Below, in pieces: positions 50,000 through 61,481 of a stretch of 64,000 nucleotides of DNA. Position 1 is the stretch's first letter. The number at the start of each line of letters is the position of its first letter. Source of the DNA: Lates calcarifer (lineage: Eukaryota; Chordata; Actinopteri; Centropomidae); contig NC_066852.1 in assembly GCF_001640805.2 (NCBI RefSeq), forward strand, positions 4,200,194 through 4,264,193, read 5' to 3'. Made by a program: the position numbers and the translations under genes. The notes beneath the pieces were generated by a model that made no database searches, was not told where the DNA came from, and saw only the letters and a list, made by a program, of their open reading frames with translations.

Positions 50000-52130
50000 A
50001 ACACCCATCACAGTTTACAGATTGATATCCAGCTTTCAGTTGAAAGCAACTTAATGGCTTGATTATACCTTTGCAATATTATAATAACTGAAGTTGTATA
50101 AGATTCATGACACACTATGGTATGGTGGGACCCCTTGAAATGTACAGGCACAACATGTATTTCAATAATGCATTTCACAGTTTGAAAGAATGAGGCTACA
50201 TTCACTTGATGTTTAACCACAGCTGCTTGTATGACTGTTTTGTTTTGAATATTGAATGTTGTGAGATCCATGTGAGTGGATCATTAACATATTGTGGAGG
50301 AAATGGTGTGTGTAAACACAATCCAGTAGCCACAGAGCTCAGTTTACAATTTGGATTCCACATGATATTTGTGACTGCATCATGGGATCCGAGGTGGTGG
50401 AGGTTTCACCTGGAAAGTTGCATCCAAGATAGATTTCAATATAAAAATGTAAAATATGATGAAAATTATATTAGTTCTTTGTATTTAGAATTCTAATAAA
50501 TTAATAGAAATATGCAAAATATGAATATGACTGGGATGTAGACACACCTACAACACTAATTAGAATGGTGTAGGTGTCTATATGTTTGTGCAAACAACAG
50601 TTAAGCAGTTACTGGCTTGCATTTGCTATGTGCAAATATGAATATTGTCTCACATATGTTATTATTATTATTTTTTAATGAAATGAGTTTTTAGCTACTG
50701 GCTTTTTCTGTTTCATACTTGAGCAGTGTAATATTCTCAGTGTTACAGTTCCATCTAGTGGTTCAGCTCAAATAAGACTGTACTGTATTCTGTAGACTTA
50801 CACTATTGAAACAGATCACACAGTGCCTATCAGGCCCTTTGCACTGGCAAAGTGCAGCTACTAGATGTGTCCTGATCTACAGTATTACATAAATGCTCAA
50901 TGACTCAACTGACCTTCAATGATCTGTGGACTGAGACCTAATGAATAGTCACGTGAGAGAGAAACTTTGCATTAGACTCCAAGATTTTGTCAATGCATCA
51001 AATTTCTACTTGTGCAGATGTTTGTGTTGGGTTTTTGTCAGTCACAGCCTGGTTTTAGAGGAGCACATATATGTTGTTCAGGGATATAGCTTCTCAATAT
51101 TTTACTCCATGAGGGGTTGGTCTGAACACATGCCAAATATGCCATACACTTACATCACACCCGTGCAGACATATATTAGAAGTCATAGCATACAGGAAAA
51201 GTCCACAGTAGAAGTCATAGTTGTTCAAGCAGATAACCAGGAAACATGAATTTCTGATGAAGAGATACAGTTAGACCCAGCAGGGTGTAGCTTTAGAAGA
51301 TGTTAACCTACTGTGGTTTTGTAATTTTCATCTGGTACACTAACCAGCTCTTCACCTGGGGGTTTTGATTTCTTAACTGTGTTGTGGGTCTATCAAAGTT
51401 CTTGGTTAAGTTTGGTTGTCATTATTGCTGGTGAGGAGATGGATATGATAATAATTTGTTTTTGTTATGTTTAAAGGGTTTAAATGTAACTGCGTGGAAG
51501 AAAATAATTTTAGTTTTTGGTGGTTACAAATGAAAGTTGTAAATGGAAATTCTACATGTAGTGATTATGCAAGTTTATTTAAAAGGAAGTGTTGCAGACG
51601 GGCTAACTCTCAAATGACATCTTTAAGCTGTATTTGAACAGAAGCAGAATCTGATTTCTAAAAGTGTGTCTGATCAAAATATAAATAGAGCATCTGTGAT
51701 GGTTAATCCCATCCAAATCAGCTATGTCAGTGATGTTCCAGCATCTTTTTTTTTTTTTTTACAAGAGTAAATACCAATAAATATAACTAAGCCCTCTACA
51801 TGATCTATAGAGTGCATACAGTACATGAATCTCACAGTCATTTGAGTCAGTATACACAGCATGGCAAGAAGTACATTTGTATGGAGGGTTCATTAACATT
51901 ACAGATGCTCTATGGCTAGATGGTGTAAAGACACAACAGAGGAATAGTGGCTGGCTCAGGAAAGCTGGCATTATTTTATGGTTTTAGTTGTCAACAAATC
52001 CAATATGTCTCTCAATCTGACTGAAATACCTCTCACAAGTATAGTTTTATTTATTTAAAAAAATGTTATGGAGGCTAAGACATTGTCATTGTTGGTTTGG
52101 GTCTGCATTTGAGATTTGTTCATGATAAGA
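50000..52130. other. dlg2 intron, nothing recognised
   Basis: An imperfect short hairpin lies near 50539-50580 and a CTCF-like minus-strand motif near 50748. No exon or mobile element is clear. Confidence 0.45.
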
Positions 52131-52134
52131 AAAA

Positions 52135-53432
52135 TATAAAATATTCTTTTTTAAAAACAAACAACAAAACATACTATTATCTACATGTGACAAATACAAA
52201 ATACCAAGTAACAACAGCCATAAACTACGAATAAACAACCATACAAAAAAGAATCAAACAAATAAAACAAAACAAATAAACATACATACTAACAAACATC
52301 AACACTAAGGCTGTGTGTGGCACTCACATAGTATACCCTTAGATAAGAGCCTAAATTCAAGAATGGAGTTGCTCTGTGACTTGTATGCTCATATGTGCTT
52401 GTGTGTGTGTGTGTATATATGCTTGTGTGTTCATAAGTGTGTCCACTTACCCAAAATTGTTTAATTTTTTCCCAAAATTGTTTAATTGGAGTGCAATGCC
52501 ATACTGTGTGAACGTAGGTGCCTGGATTATTTTGTGTGCAAAGTGAACGTGTGTCTGAAGTGAATCCCATTTTAAACAGTTTCTGTCCAGTGAGGTGAGA
52601 TCTATGGTACCTTATACTGTATAAGTTGCAAGTTGGCATTTTTTGTCTCAAGATAGATATTTCTGCAGATTTGGGTCCAGAAACTGGCATTGGGAGTAAT
52701 GGATAAATCTGACTCCCATCTAGCATATGGTAAACTCAATGTGTTGTCTGAATGTAATATTATTCTGTAAATTTTTGAAAGTATATTTTTTGAAGAAGGT
52801 ATATTAATTAATTCTGAGGTTGAAAGGGGAAGGTCTAGGTTGATAGTTTGCATGTTGAGTTTTGATTTGATGGATGATTTGATTTGTAGGTATTCCAAAA
52901 AAATATTAACTCTTGATGCCGTGCTTCTGGACCAAATGGGGAAATAAGGCCGGTTTACTGTTATGAAAGATGTGTCGAAGTTGTGTGATGCCTGTTTGTT
53001 TGTCAGCTTGTTTTGAAGCAAGGATGTTTTTTGATTGTCTGACTGCAGAAGGGTAAGTCTGAAATTTGAATGTCCTTACAAACAGTTTGTCCAATATCTA
53101 TCCATATGTTTTCTACAGGATTGGGATGAGTCTATTTGTATATACATTGAAGCTGATTTGCCAGAGCGTAGTGGTAGAAATGTGGTGCATCCATTCCTCC
53201 TTGTGTTTTTGGTCAATCTAATTCTCGAGGTTTAGTTCCAGTAAAATTTTGTAATGACTGAGTCTATGGATTTAGTCACTGAGAATAAGTAGTTTATAGG
53301 GAGTCAATTCTGATAACTGATATTCTGCCCATGATGGATAGCAGTAAGTTTATCCAGTGTTGGAGATCATCTTCTATTGTTTTGAGTAGTGGGGTAAAGT
53401 TGAGTCCTAATAGCTCTGACAGCCTGGAGCAA
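52135..53432 (-). mobile_element. 5'-truncated L1 LINE (ORF2 C-terminal part and 3' UTR)
   Basis: On the minus strand, frames read LGLNFTPLLKTIEDDLQHWI and SIMGRISVIRIDSL near 53300-53430, SYTRWES-type text (WESDLSITPNASFWTQICRN) near 52660-52720, and LTGQKLFKMGFTSDT then TVWHCTPIKQFWEKIKQFW near 52450-52560. This is the end of an L1-type ORF2. A T-rich and A-poor minus-strand tail typical of the 3' UTR follows to about 52135. There are several frameshifts. The 5' break near 53432 fits truncated target-primed insertion. Confidence 0.82.
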
Positions 53433-53790
53433 ACATTATAAATGCATAATTCTGGTAGGTAATAAATTATGACTTTACACAGATGCATTTCAAAATGGTA
53501 ATATATTGTCAATATTTTTGCTGTGACCCATATATTTAGGTGGACTATCTAAATACACATCTAAACTGTAATTGCAATTTGTCAGATGAGGGCACCCTAG
53601 AACATCAGAAGGGTCCACTTGGTTGACCTGCTGCTATATGTTCATAGCAGCTAATACCTACTGTACCATGCATGTGAACATTCTTTCTAAATGCAAATTT
53701 GCACCAATTAAAATCAAGTGATATAACAGATTATTTCCACAGAAATGGAATAGGAGGAGGAGGATGGTTAGGGTGATCGAGACAACGGCA

Positions 53791-53896
53791 AGGGGTGGGG
53801 GTGGGGAGGGTGATGGATAGAGACAGTGGGCAGTGCTTAACAGAGAGAGAGAGAGCGAGAGAGAGAGCGGGAAGAAGAGTGTATGGTGATTGTGTA

Positions 53897-53927
<31 letters not shown>
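53791..53927 (+). repeat. G-quadruplex motif, GA tract and (GT)14 upstream of the PSD-93beta exon
   Basis: Four G runs (4, 5, 4, 3) with one-base loops lie at 53792-53810, a GA tract at 53841-53868 and a (GT)n at 53900-53927. All are 154-290 bp before the ATG at 54081. Confidence 0.85.
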
Positions 53928-53930
<3 letters not shown>

Positions 53931-54080
53931 AATGTATGTGCCTGCATGTAAGAAAAAGCCTGTATGCAAGCCTCTCATGAAGCTTCTTTCCAGGCTTCCT
54001 GTTTAGTCCCACTGTAGCTTATCTCCTGTCGTCTTTGGCTGGACAGACTTTGCTGTAGCACCGAGTCTTTTTTTACAGGA

Positions 54081-54179
54081 ATGTCTCCCATAGTGAAAAG
54101 CCCAGAGTGCATCCCAGTGTTGTGCCACTGCAAAGTTGCTTGCACCAACAACACTTTGTCGTTGATGTTTGGATGCAAG
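54081..54179 (+). CDS. dlg2: dlg2 alternative first exon, PSD-93beta N-terminus with a shifted start
   Basis: The exon carries CHCKVACTNNTLSLMFGCK, the signature of PSD-93beta, and ends in phase 0 at AAG before the donor GTAGGT. Mammalian PSD-93beta begins Met-Ile just before CHCK as I recall it. Here those two codons are GTG TTG (Val-Leu), so that start is lost. The nearest in-frame ATG is 12 codons upstream at 54081 and gives MSPIVKSPECIP ahead of Val13. I chose it as the start. The total is 33 codons with cysteines at 10, 15, 17, 21 and 32. The frame stays open above this ATG, so a longer leader is possible, and Met29 is also available. GA, GT and G-quadruplex-prone tracts lie 154-290 bp upstream. 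Confidence 0.85.
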
Positions 54180-54184
54180 GTAGG

Positions 54185-55265
54185 TTGCAGACCACTGTCT
54201 TTGCTTCAGAGCAACATGGCAATATTGGCAGTTATTTTATTTTATTTATTACTAATTTTCAATGGTAGTAGAGATCTCTTTATCAGTGGCTGACTTCTTA
54301 ATATGATGGTGTTCTCAGAGTACTGTACTGAGTATTATCCTGTGCTGCTACCTGTGTAAATGTGTGATATAACTGATGGAAGCGTCAGTTTGATGGTTTA
54401 AGGATTACTGTTAGTTGTGTTTGGACAGTTGAGAAAAAGGAAAGGCAGAAAAGGCAGAGCTAGAAGAGCCTTGTTTTATGTATCTGCAATCCTTGAAGCT
54501 GCATTAATGTGTACTTGGGCTTAATGAGGGCATACTTACAACTGCTGTAATATTTCTGCATCCTTGTACTGTCACACCTCATTTATTTAGTCAGAGTTAC
54601 TCCTCTGCCTTTAATGTGCTGTAATGCACACTCCTCATTCTCTGTCTTTGCAGATTTGTGCTATCACTACTCCAGATGAAGGGTCACTATTACAAAAGGG
54701 TTTAGATTAACCACAAAGTAAATATTGTATGATTTTATTTTATTTTTTTCAATTACATATCTAACATTTTCACACGAGTCTGTTTTGATTCTGAAACTGT
54801 CTAAAGTAAACTCTAAGGCTAAGTGGCTAGAGCACAGAAATCTACCACAGTAGTTTTTTTTTTTTTTTTTTTTTTTTTTGGGCTTTGTTTATTTGCTTTG
54901 GTGAGCTAAGTTTGTTGTATGAAATAACTGCAGATAGTACACTGGCTGGTCTACAACATGCACTGATATTATATCTTATTCAAAATAAACTTAAACACAT
55001 AAACATAAAAACACAAAAAAACACAACTTGAGGCTACTGTATGTTGTTAAGTAGTGAAGTGGAAGTGGTTTCGTGAAAAAATATAAAAGCATGTAATAAT
55101 GTCATGAAACTGGAACAGGAAGTGTGTTTATTGCATGTAGTTGAAGTTTAAAGTGATAGTGTTTGTGCCATCATGAGATTGATGCATCATAAGTATAACA
55201 ATTTCAAAAAGCTCTAAAAAAAAATTAAATAGTCATACAGAACAGTACTTAACATGCAGGAAATT
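54185..55265. other. dlg2 intron after the beta exon
   Basis: It contains the T36 run. I see nothing else that can be supported. Confidence 0.5.
54854..54889 (+). repeat. T36 homopolymer
   Basis: Thirty-six T. It could be the minus-strand A tail of a lost retroposon. Confidence 0.95.
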
Positions 55266-55267
55266 CA

Positions 55268-55565
55268 ATCAGGTGGAGTGGTATATGTATATATGTGTAT
55301 GTCCTAAATTGCTGGCAGCTGTGACCTGATGATGTTTGTGGCTGTCTTGATGACCCTCTGCAGAGCTTTCTGGTCCTTCCTGGTACAGCTGGCACCAGTA
55401 AAAGTTAATAGAAGGTTCTGTGGCAGTCAGCTTCAATTGATAATAGGCATGGTCATGCCTTCCTAATGAAAGTGGAGGTGTGTATTGTCCAGGAGAAATC
55501 CTTGGTGGTGTATGTGCCCAGGAATTTAAAAGTGGAGACTCCACTGCCTTGCTGTCACTGGACAC
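55268..55565 (-). mobile_element. LINE reverse-transcriptase fragment
   Basis: Across frames, the minus strand gives FLGTYTTKDFSWTIHTST and KALQRVIKTATNIIRSQLPA, motifs of the post-RT region of fish non-LTR elements (LGTxIxxxLSWTxNT and RKALQRVVxTA). It is a short, frameshifted 5'- and 3'-truncated piece. The clade is not assigned. Confidence 0.65.
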
Positions 55566-56476
55566 TTGACTGGTATCACTTCTCTTTATAGCATAGTTGT
55601 AGTTAAGAGCTGATCAGTAGTTACAGCTTCATGTCACATAATAAGTTCCTCACAGAAAGATTTACAGATTTCATACTTTGGATAAAAAGATTTTTGGGGA
55701 GAAAGATTATTTCACTGCACCTCTTTACAGTTCACTGTAAATAATTTTTCTAAATTACAGACTTAACCAGGTACAGTGACTCATATGCAATGATTTTGCA
55801 TGATTATGTACGCAAAACAGTGAGTTATTTGTGGGTTTTTTGACAGCAGGTGATATTTAATAGTCATTAAATAAATTACTACGTGTAGTTACTCTGGTTT
55901 AGCTATGGTTCCTGATTACATGCACTTGACTCACCCCCTTGTAATCACTTCAAATGTGTGAGCTCACACTTCTGACTGTAACAAATTGTCCATTGGTCAT
56001 TCAGACCCCAGCTTTGTTCTCTCCCCTCATCTATTTTGTGAAAATTAGGATTTACGTAGCAGTTGCAAAAGTGCTTTTCCCCCTCTGTTTTGCCTCTTTT
56101 TTCCTCCCTTTAAAACATGTGAACATATTTGTTTCATCAGTCAGTTTAAAGGGAAGTCACCTGTTTTTGATTGTTCTGACATATCTCTTTGTAAACCTGT
56201 GAAATAAATCTGCATGAGAAATTCAAATTTGTACATGCATTGAATAGATTTGTCTTTGTAAAAATAATAATAGTAAAAAAAAAAAAATAGTAAAATGAAG
56301 AGCAGTATCAGTCCAGGCAGATTTCCAAAGCTTAAACCAAATTAAATCACCCCTCTCCTCAGTTAAACTTGGTACAGTTCAATAAAGCTGACTAATTAAA
56401 TGGAAGTCAGGTGGCTGCACTTTCATTTGGACAAATCCATGACATTGCTACCACTTGCTAACTGAAAGTAAACCTT

Positions 56477-56503
<27 letters not shown>
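56477..56503 (+). repeat. (AG)13 microsatellite
   Basis: An uninterrupted AG dinucleotide tract about 70 bp before a retroposon tail. Confidence 0.95.
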
Positions 56504-56507
<4 letters not shown>

Positions 56508-56571
56508 GAATCCACAATTATTCAGACAACACAAAAAAATTACAACATGTGAATGAGCTAGGTGTAATACG

Positions 56572-56853
56572 GTAATGCAGTGGTTAGCAGGTTCTGACCT
56601 CACCTGGGGCTTTTCTGTGTGGAGTTTGTATGTCCTCCCTGTGCCTGTGTGGGTCCTCTGTAGGTACTCTGGGTTCCTCCCACAGTCCAAAGACATGCAG
56701 GTTAGATAACTGGTGACTGTAAGTTGCCCGTAGGTATGAATGTGATTGTGAATGGTTGTCTATGTGTTAGCCCAGTGATAGGCTAGCAATCTGTCCAAGG
56801 TGTACCCTGCCTCTCTCCCATGACCCTGAACAGATAAATGGTATAGATAATGA
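56572..56853 (+). mobile_element. Fish retroposon tail, copy 3
   Basis: GGTAATGCAGTGGTTAGCAG resembles a tRNA-type head (GTGGTTAGCAC). It is followed by TTCTGTGTGGAGTTTGTATG, TTCCTCCCACAGTCCAAAGA, AGGTATGAATGTGATTGTGA and CAAGGTGTACCCTGCCTCTC, through to GATAAATGGTATAGATAATG. It is the most complete copy in the window and supports a composite SINE-like structure. Confidence 0.82.
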
Positions 56854-56854
56854 A

Positions 56855-58222
56855 TGTATGTGAGCTATTTGGTTAGCTTCACCTGGGGATGTCTCACAGC
56901 TCCCAGACAAAGCCTGACAGAATGGTGCTAAAAGGAACATTATATGACAACAAAAATGTGTCTGTTTTACTGAGAAAGTAAGAAAAGCAGAGAGCAGGTG
57001 TTCTTTCCTGTTTATGTAGTTCAGCTCACCCTACTGTCTGTGGGAATTAGGGCTGTGACAGAGGATGGGGGAAAGAAAGTCTTACTGTAGGTAAATGAAG
57101 CCACAAAAAGAGGTCAGTGCACACAACCACTAGGAGATTCCACACTAAATCTGCTCATAGGCTCTGAATCTGCCTTTGGCCATGCCACCCCACATTTCCA
57201 TCTCATCATGATTCTGGTGGTTAAGGCTGTAGAAAACGTCAGAGAGGAGGGATCCTCTCAGTGGAGCATAACAAGATCACATGTGGGTGGTTGCACTTTG
57301 CACACAGCACAGCCTGGCCAGCCCCACATGTATAGCATATTATAAACCGTCATGTTGAAATATACTGCACTGCAGGAGGATCGTGTTTCTTGAACTAAGA
57401 AAATGAATTTATTGTTGCTGATCACCAAGCAGTACACAGTGGTGATAAATGAAATATGGTGACCAATTTATGAATGTAAATGAGCTTTTTTCCTGAAAAA
57501 AACTAGAGCAAGCCCCGTGAAGAGTGACTAATGTGAAATAACCCACAGCAGTATTTTAAAGTGTCCAAGCTGATGTACCATTTCCTTCAACCACACTTGC
57601 TCTTTCCTGTATTAAACAAGTGCAGTCAAGAAAAAAAAACACACAATTACTTATAGGCTGAACTAAAAACATGGACCAGTCTTTGTCACAGTGTCTTTTG
57701 CATTACTCTCATAAATGTCATTATTGCACTCTCCCTGTTTTTTTTTCTAGTTTCTCAAGCACATTTTCTCAGCCTTCATCCAATGGTCACATGCCCCGCT
57801 CTTCCATCTCTCCCTGGGTCTCTTTCTCTTCCTGCATTAGTCACTCATCAAGGCTGTGCTTCACTTAATTCACATGGGACTCATCATGCACCAGTGCTGT
57901 GACTTACATAGTTTTACTGTTGTGTACAACAAACTGCAAAAGCGGCTTGTGGGAGGCAGTACGATGCCGTCTCGTCTTATGCGATTCACACTTGTTTATA
58001 CAGTAATTCTAATTAGAAAGAGTAAAACACCGTAAAGTTTGCTTTTGACATATACTGCTAGCTTTGCTTAAGGACCAATGTGTTGGATTTTGTGTTTGTT
58101 TTGCCATTCTGGGCCACTAGAAAAATGACAACATGTTGGGCTTCATGGAAGAGGATCCACTCCCAATGTAGACATAAAAGGCTCATTGTAAAAAAAACAA
58201 ATGTGGTCCACAGATTGTGGCC
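56855..58222. other. dlg2 intron, nothing recognised
   Basis: No known repeat or exon could be supported; a repeat-like stretch at 58079-58220 leads into the LINE fragment. Confidence 0.4.
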
Positions 58223-58224
58223 TT

Positions 58225-58365
58225 CAGTGTGAAGAATGAGGGTCTGCACCTCCAAGTAACAGGGCATGGTTCTCAGCCAGAAAATGGTGGATTCCTCCTT
58301 TTGGGTGTTGTTGCCCCAAGTTATGGAGTTTAAGTATCTTGGGGACTTGTTCATGAGTAAAAGTA
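58225..58365 (+). mobile_element. Short LINE reverse-transcriptase fragment
   Basis: The plus strand reads approximately AMVLSxK-type text (GMVLSQKMVDSS) and PQVMEFKYLGDLFMS, corresponding to the fish LINE motif AMVLSRKxV ... LPQVEEFKYLGVLFTS. It is about 140 bp, broken on both sides. Confidence 0.55.
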
Positions 58366-59095
58366 GGAGCGGTGGCTCTACACAAAACTAATCCACCTCA
58401 TTTTAATGCCTTTGAAAATTTAAGTAAGCCAACAGCTGAGCTGTTCTGCAAACTCTGGTATCCAGGAAAGATAAATTTAAGGGACAATGCATAGCTAGTT
58501 AGCAAAACGTAATAACTTGCGCTTGAGCCGTGGGAGCACTGATGCTAATGCAGCTCTGCTACCTATAATGGTTACAGTTTTAGGGGTGGGATTATGCTGA
58601 GTGGTGGCTCCATTGTGTCATCGAGCCACCATTTCAGACCAGCCCATAAAATCCTGAAAATGAAACTGATGAAAAACTGTATGGTAAAACTCCACAATGC
58701 AATAATGTATAGTTTACAGTCTTTTCACATGCTTTCTCAAACTCTTTTTTAACATAAATAATGTTTAGACACAAATCTCAGAATTTGCTTTACATGGACT
58801 TTAAGCAGCTGCCTGTAGTTACCTAAGAGTGGTGGTGTATTTAAGCTTCCTGGTTGTTAAGACAAGGTTTATGTGTAAACATGAAACATGGACACATATG
58901 GAATCATTTTTAGTTTTGAAGGTTAGCTTACCCATTGTTACTATCTATGTACCTGCTGATCTATTATTCACATTCACACATCTGTGGGTCATCTTGGCCG
59001 TTTCATTAGAAAACAGTGGTAAGATTCTTACCAAGGAGAATCGAGGCATGATGACAGACACACACACAGAGCTATAGACAGACTGATGTGTGGAA

Positions 59096-59150
59096 TTTAT
59101 CCATCTGTTATCTATACCTACTTATCCTGTGAAGGGTCACGCTTTGCCTG
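59096..59150 (-). mobile_element. Fragment of fish retroposon tail, minus strand
   Basis: ATCCATCTGTTATCTATACC followed by TACTTATCCTGTGAAGGGTC is the inverse of the GACCCTGAACAGGATAAGCG-type end of the family seen at 56572. Only the last 50 or so bases are kept. Confidence 0.6.
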
Positions 59151-60151
59151 TTGTGTATTTAAAATTACAAAATACTATGATGAACAGGAAATGACTAATT
59201 CTATTAAGTATCAGTGTCCTTTGTCATTTTACATTTCTTTTATATCATGCAGAGTTATACAGTAGAATTTCCATGCATGAGAATACAGCTCTGGCAAAGT
59301 TACAGCATTCATTTCTATTTTTAGCAGCCCTGGTAGCTGATATGTCACTGGCCTGGAGCTGCTTCTTGCTAACATTAGAATTCATCTCCTTACACTGCTA
59401 CCTTTAGGCATCATCAAAAATAACTGTTATCACTGGGGCGTTACAATTGGTTTGCATCTCAGAGCTGCAGCTAGCCACACTCTTCTGCTTGAAGATCACT
59501 TCTATTTGTGTAACCCCTTGTTCTCTGAGTCTGATAATTACTGTTCAGTCATTCTCACTGTGTGCAGACTTGCTTTGAGAGGCATCCTCTTCCTATTTTG
59601 TTAGATCATTTGGTTGGATGTTGCGTTGACACCAGGTTCTGTCTTCAAATTCATATTGCAATTTAAGGTTGAGTCTCTCACTTAAAATGATATAACCATA
59701 TTGGTGAGTGCAACTGTAATGATCCTTTTATTTAGTTATAATTTTCATGAAGATATGGGTGTTTTTCTGTTGTCTTCCAATAGAGATATAGTGCAACCTC
59801 CTTTGCTAAGAATTGTGCCATGCTTTAGTTCACTCTATATCACAGATCTACTAGCCAACAACTAAATTGAACTTGAGCATGTCACCCTGTCATGGTATGA
59901 TGTTATGGTTTCTCTGTCTCTATTCATTTGTGGCTATCTCTGTGTATACGTGTTTAAGTTTGCCGTAGCCATATTTGTCCTGCATGATCTGACATCTGTA
60001 TCAGCCTCCTGCTGATATTTTTGCCTCTGTATGGGTGTGCTGGTTGTATACCTGGGGTCTTGGATGTGACTGATCATTTATGGACTTAATTTTAATAGTC
60101 ACACCTGTTTCCTCTTGGTGGTCACATATGACCCTGTTGCTCTGTCTCCAG

Positions 60152-60235
60152 AACAGGCCACCAGCAGTACAGGGGTCACCCCACAACGGCCAGCCCCCAC
60201 CCTGCATGAACCCTGCCTTGATGAACGCTCCCTGG
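60152..60235 (+). CDS. Candidate dlg2 proline-rich cassette exon, 28 codons, phase 0-0
   Basis: This segment has all the marks of a small coding exon. A pyrimidine-rich run ends in CTCCAG and there is a GTGAGAG donor. Between them are exactly 84 nt (28 codons) with no stop in one frame. The peptide begins NRPPAVQGSPHNGQ and ends PALMNAPW, with a CMN between, so it is rich in Pro and Asn. Both ends are phase 0, so it could be inserted between any of the upstream dlg2 exons and the shared exon 1.25 kb downstream without changing frame. It is also less AT-rich than its surroundings. I do not recognise the sequence. Long mammalian DLG2 isoforms carry an extra segment just before YRYQDED that, as I recall, ends in a similar Ala-Pro-Ala-Trp stretch, so this may be its diverged counterpart. 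Chance is not excluded. Confidence 0.55.
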
Positions 60236-60540
60236 GTGAGAGAAGGGAAGGAGGGGAGTAGTTTTTTTCACCCCATCAATGTTGCATACAGAATCATCCT
60301 GGCAATCAACAATGTCTTTACTGATATCATATCTGATATGTGTGATATGTTCAAAGATAAAAGTAGATTTCATTATGTTGGTGCAAATTGGATGAAATGG
60401 ATGAAATTTAGCATCTAATTCATTGTGTTTGGATTTGTTTCCTTTGTGTCAGAATGTTCCTAGTTTGTGGTGGATTGCATTACATATAAGATTGTGGTCA
60501 AACAAATGCATGCTTAAAAGTCTGAAATGTTCATTTAAAA

Positions 60541-60840
60541 GAGGAAAATTTTACTGCTCAAAGTTTGCGCCTCTATAGCTTGGGAGACAAAAGTGTGATT
60601 CTCACTTCAGCCTCATTTTAGTTTCTATTTTGTCTGTTTGTTTCTCATACTTTTCTCCTAAAATTCACAAGGAGAAATAGGTGAGAGAGGACAAATAGCA
60701 AATTTCTTTATTTCTCCTTGTGAATTATAGGAGAAAAGTATGAGAAACCAACATACAAAACAGAAACTAAAACGAGGCTGAAGTGAGAATCACACTTTTG
60801 TTTCCAAGCTGCAGGAGAGCAACCTAGTAAAATTTTCCTC
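60541..60840. repeat. 300-bp foldback (long inverted repeat)
   Basis: The left arm 60541-60679 and right arm 60709-60840 are reverse complements with few mismatches. Shared blocks include AAGTGTGATTCTCACTTCAG, TCTCATACTTTTCTCCTA, TTCACAAGGAGAAATA and, at the tips, GAGGAAAATTTTACT. The loop is 29 nt. There is no coding capacity. It lies within the intron, 306 bp after the candidate cassette exon's donor and 641 bp before the shared exon's acceptor. Confidence 0.92.
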
Positions 60841-61481
60841 TGGACGAACTCTTTATTTGCTCTGTCTAAGCTCAGCTTGAGATGCATGAATTGACTTTAA
60901 CAGAGGCCTAGGATGAGAATAGATTCAGTTCATAGAGAGAGCTTTCTGATAACTCGACCTGAGATCAAGAAGAGGCACAAAAGTGGAAATCTGGAATTAT
61001 TTTAGAGCTCAATTAGATCTCATTTGAAACTTAAAAGGAGGCTAATTTGAGACTTTGTGCGTCTCTCTTAAAATAAACTAGGCATTATCTCCAGAAGGAA
61101 AATAATCTGTGTAATCTGTGTTTGAGACACTGTCAGTGTATAATTAAAATTTCACATGAATAAATGCACCAAATTAAATTTTTGTTAAAACCTTATAGCA
61201 GCATTGTAAACCTGATGCTTTTCTGGATGCATCGGTTTTGCTATGTTGATGTTTATACATACTATACTGTGTCAAATTTGTTTTCATCATTCTTTTCAAA
61301 ATCAGAATATTTAAGCATTGTACTGCATAACAGGAGCATAAAGCCTGTATTTATTTATTTATTTTTTTTTTTTTTTAAATTTCAACTAGCATATAGATGT
61401 CATCACTTGTCTTTGTCCATGTTTTCTCTGTCTCTCTCTCTGTACATACGTTCTATTCAAATTCTCCCTTTCCACTCTCAG

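Noticed and set aside
53658..53978. ORFs with runs of THTHTH or SLSLSL
   Set aside because: They are translations of the GT and GA microsatellites and not real proteins. The same applies to 39814-40210 and 48496-48828.
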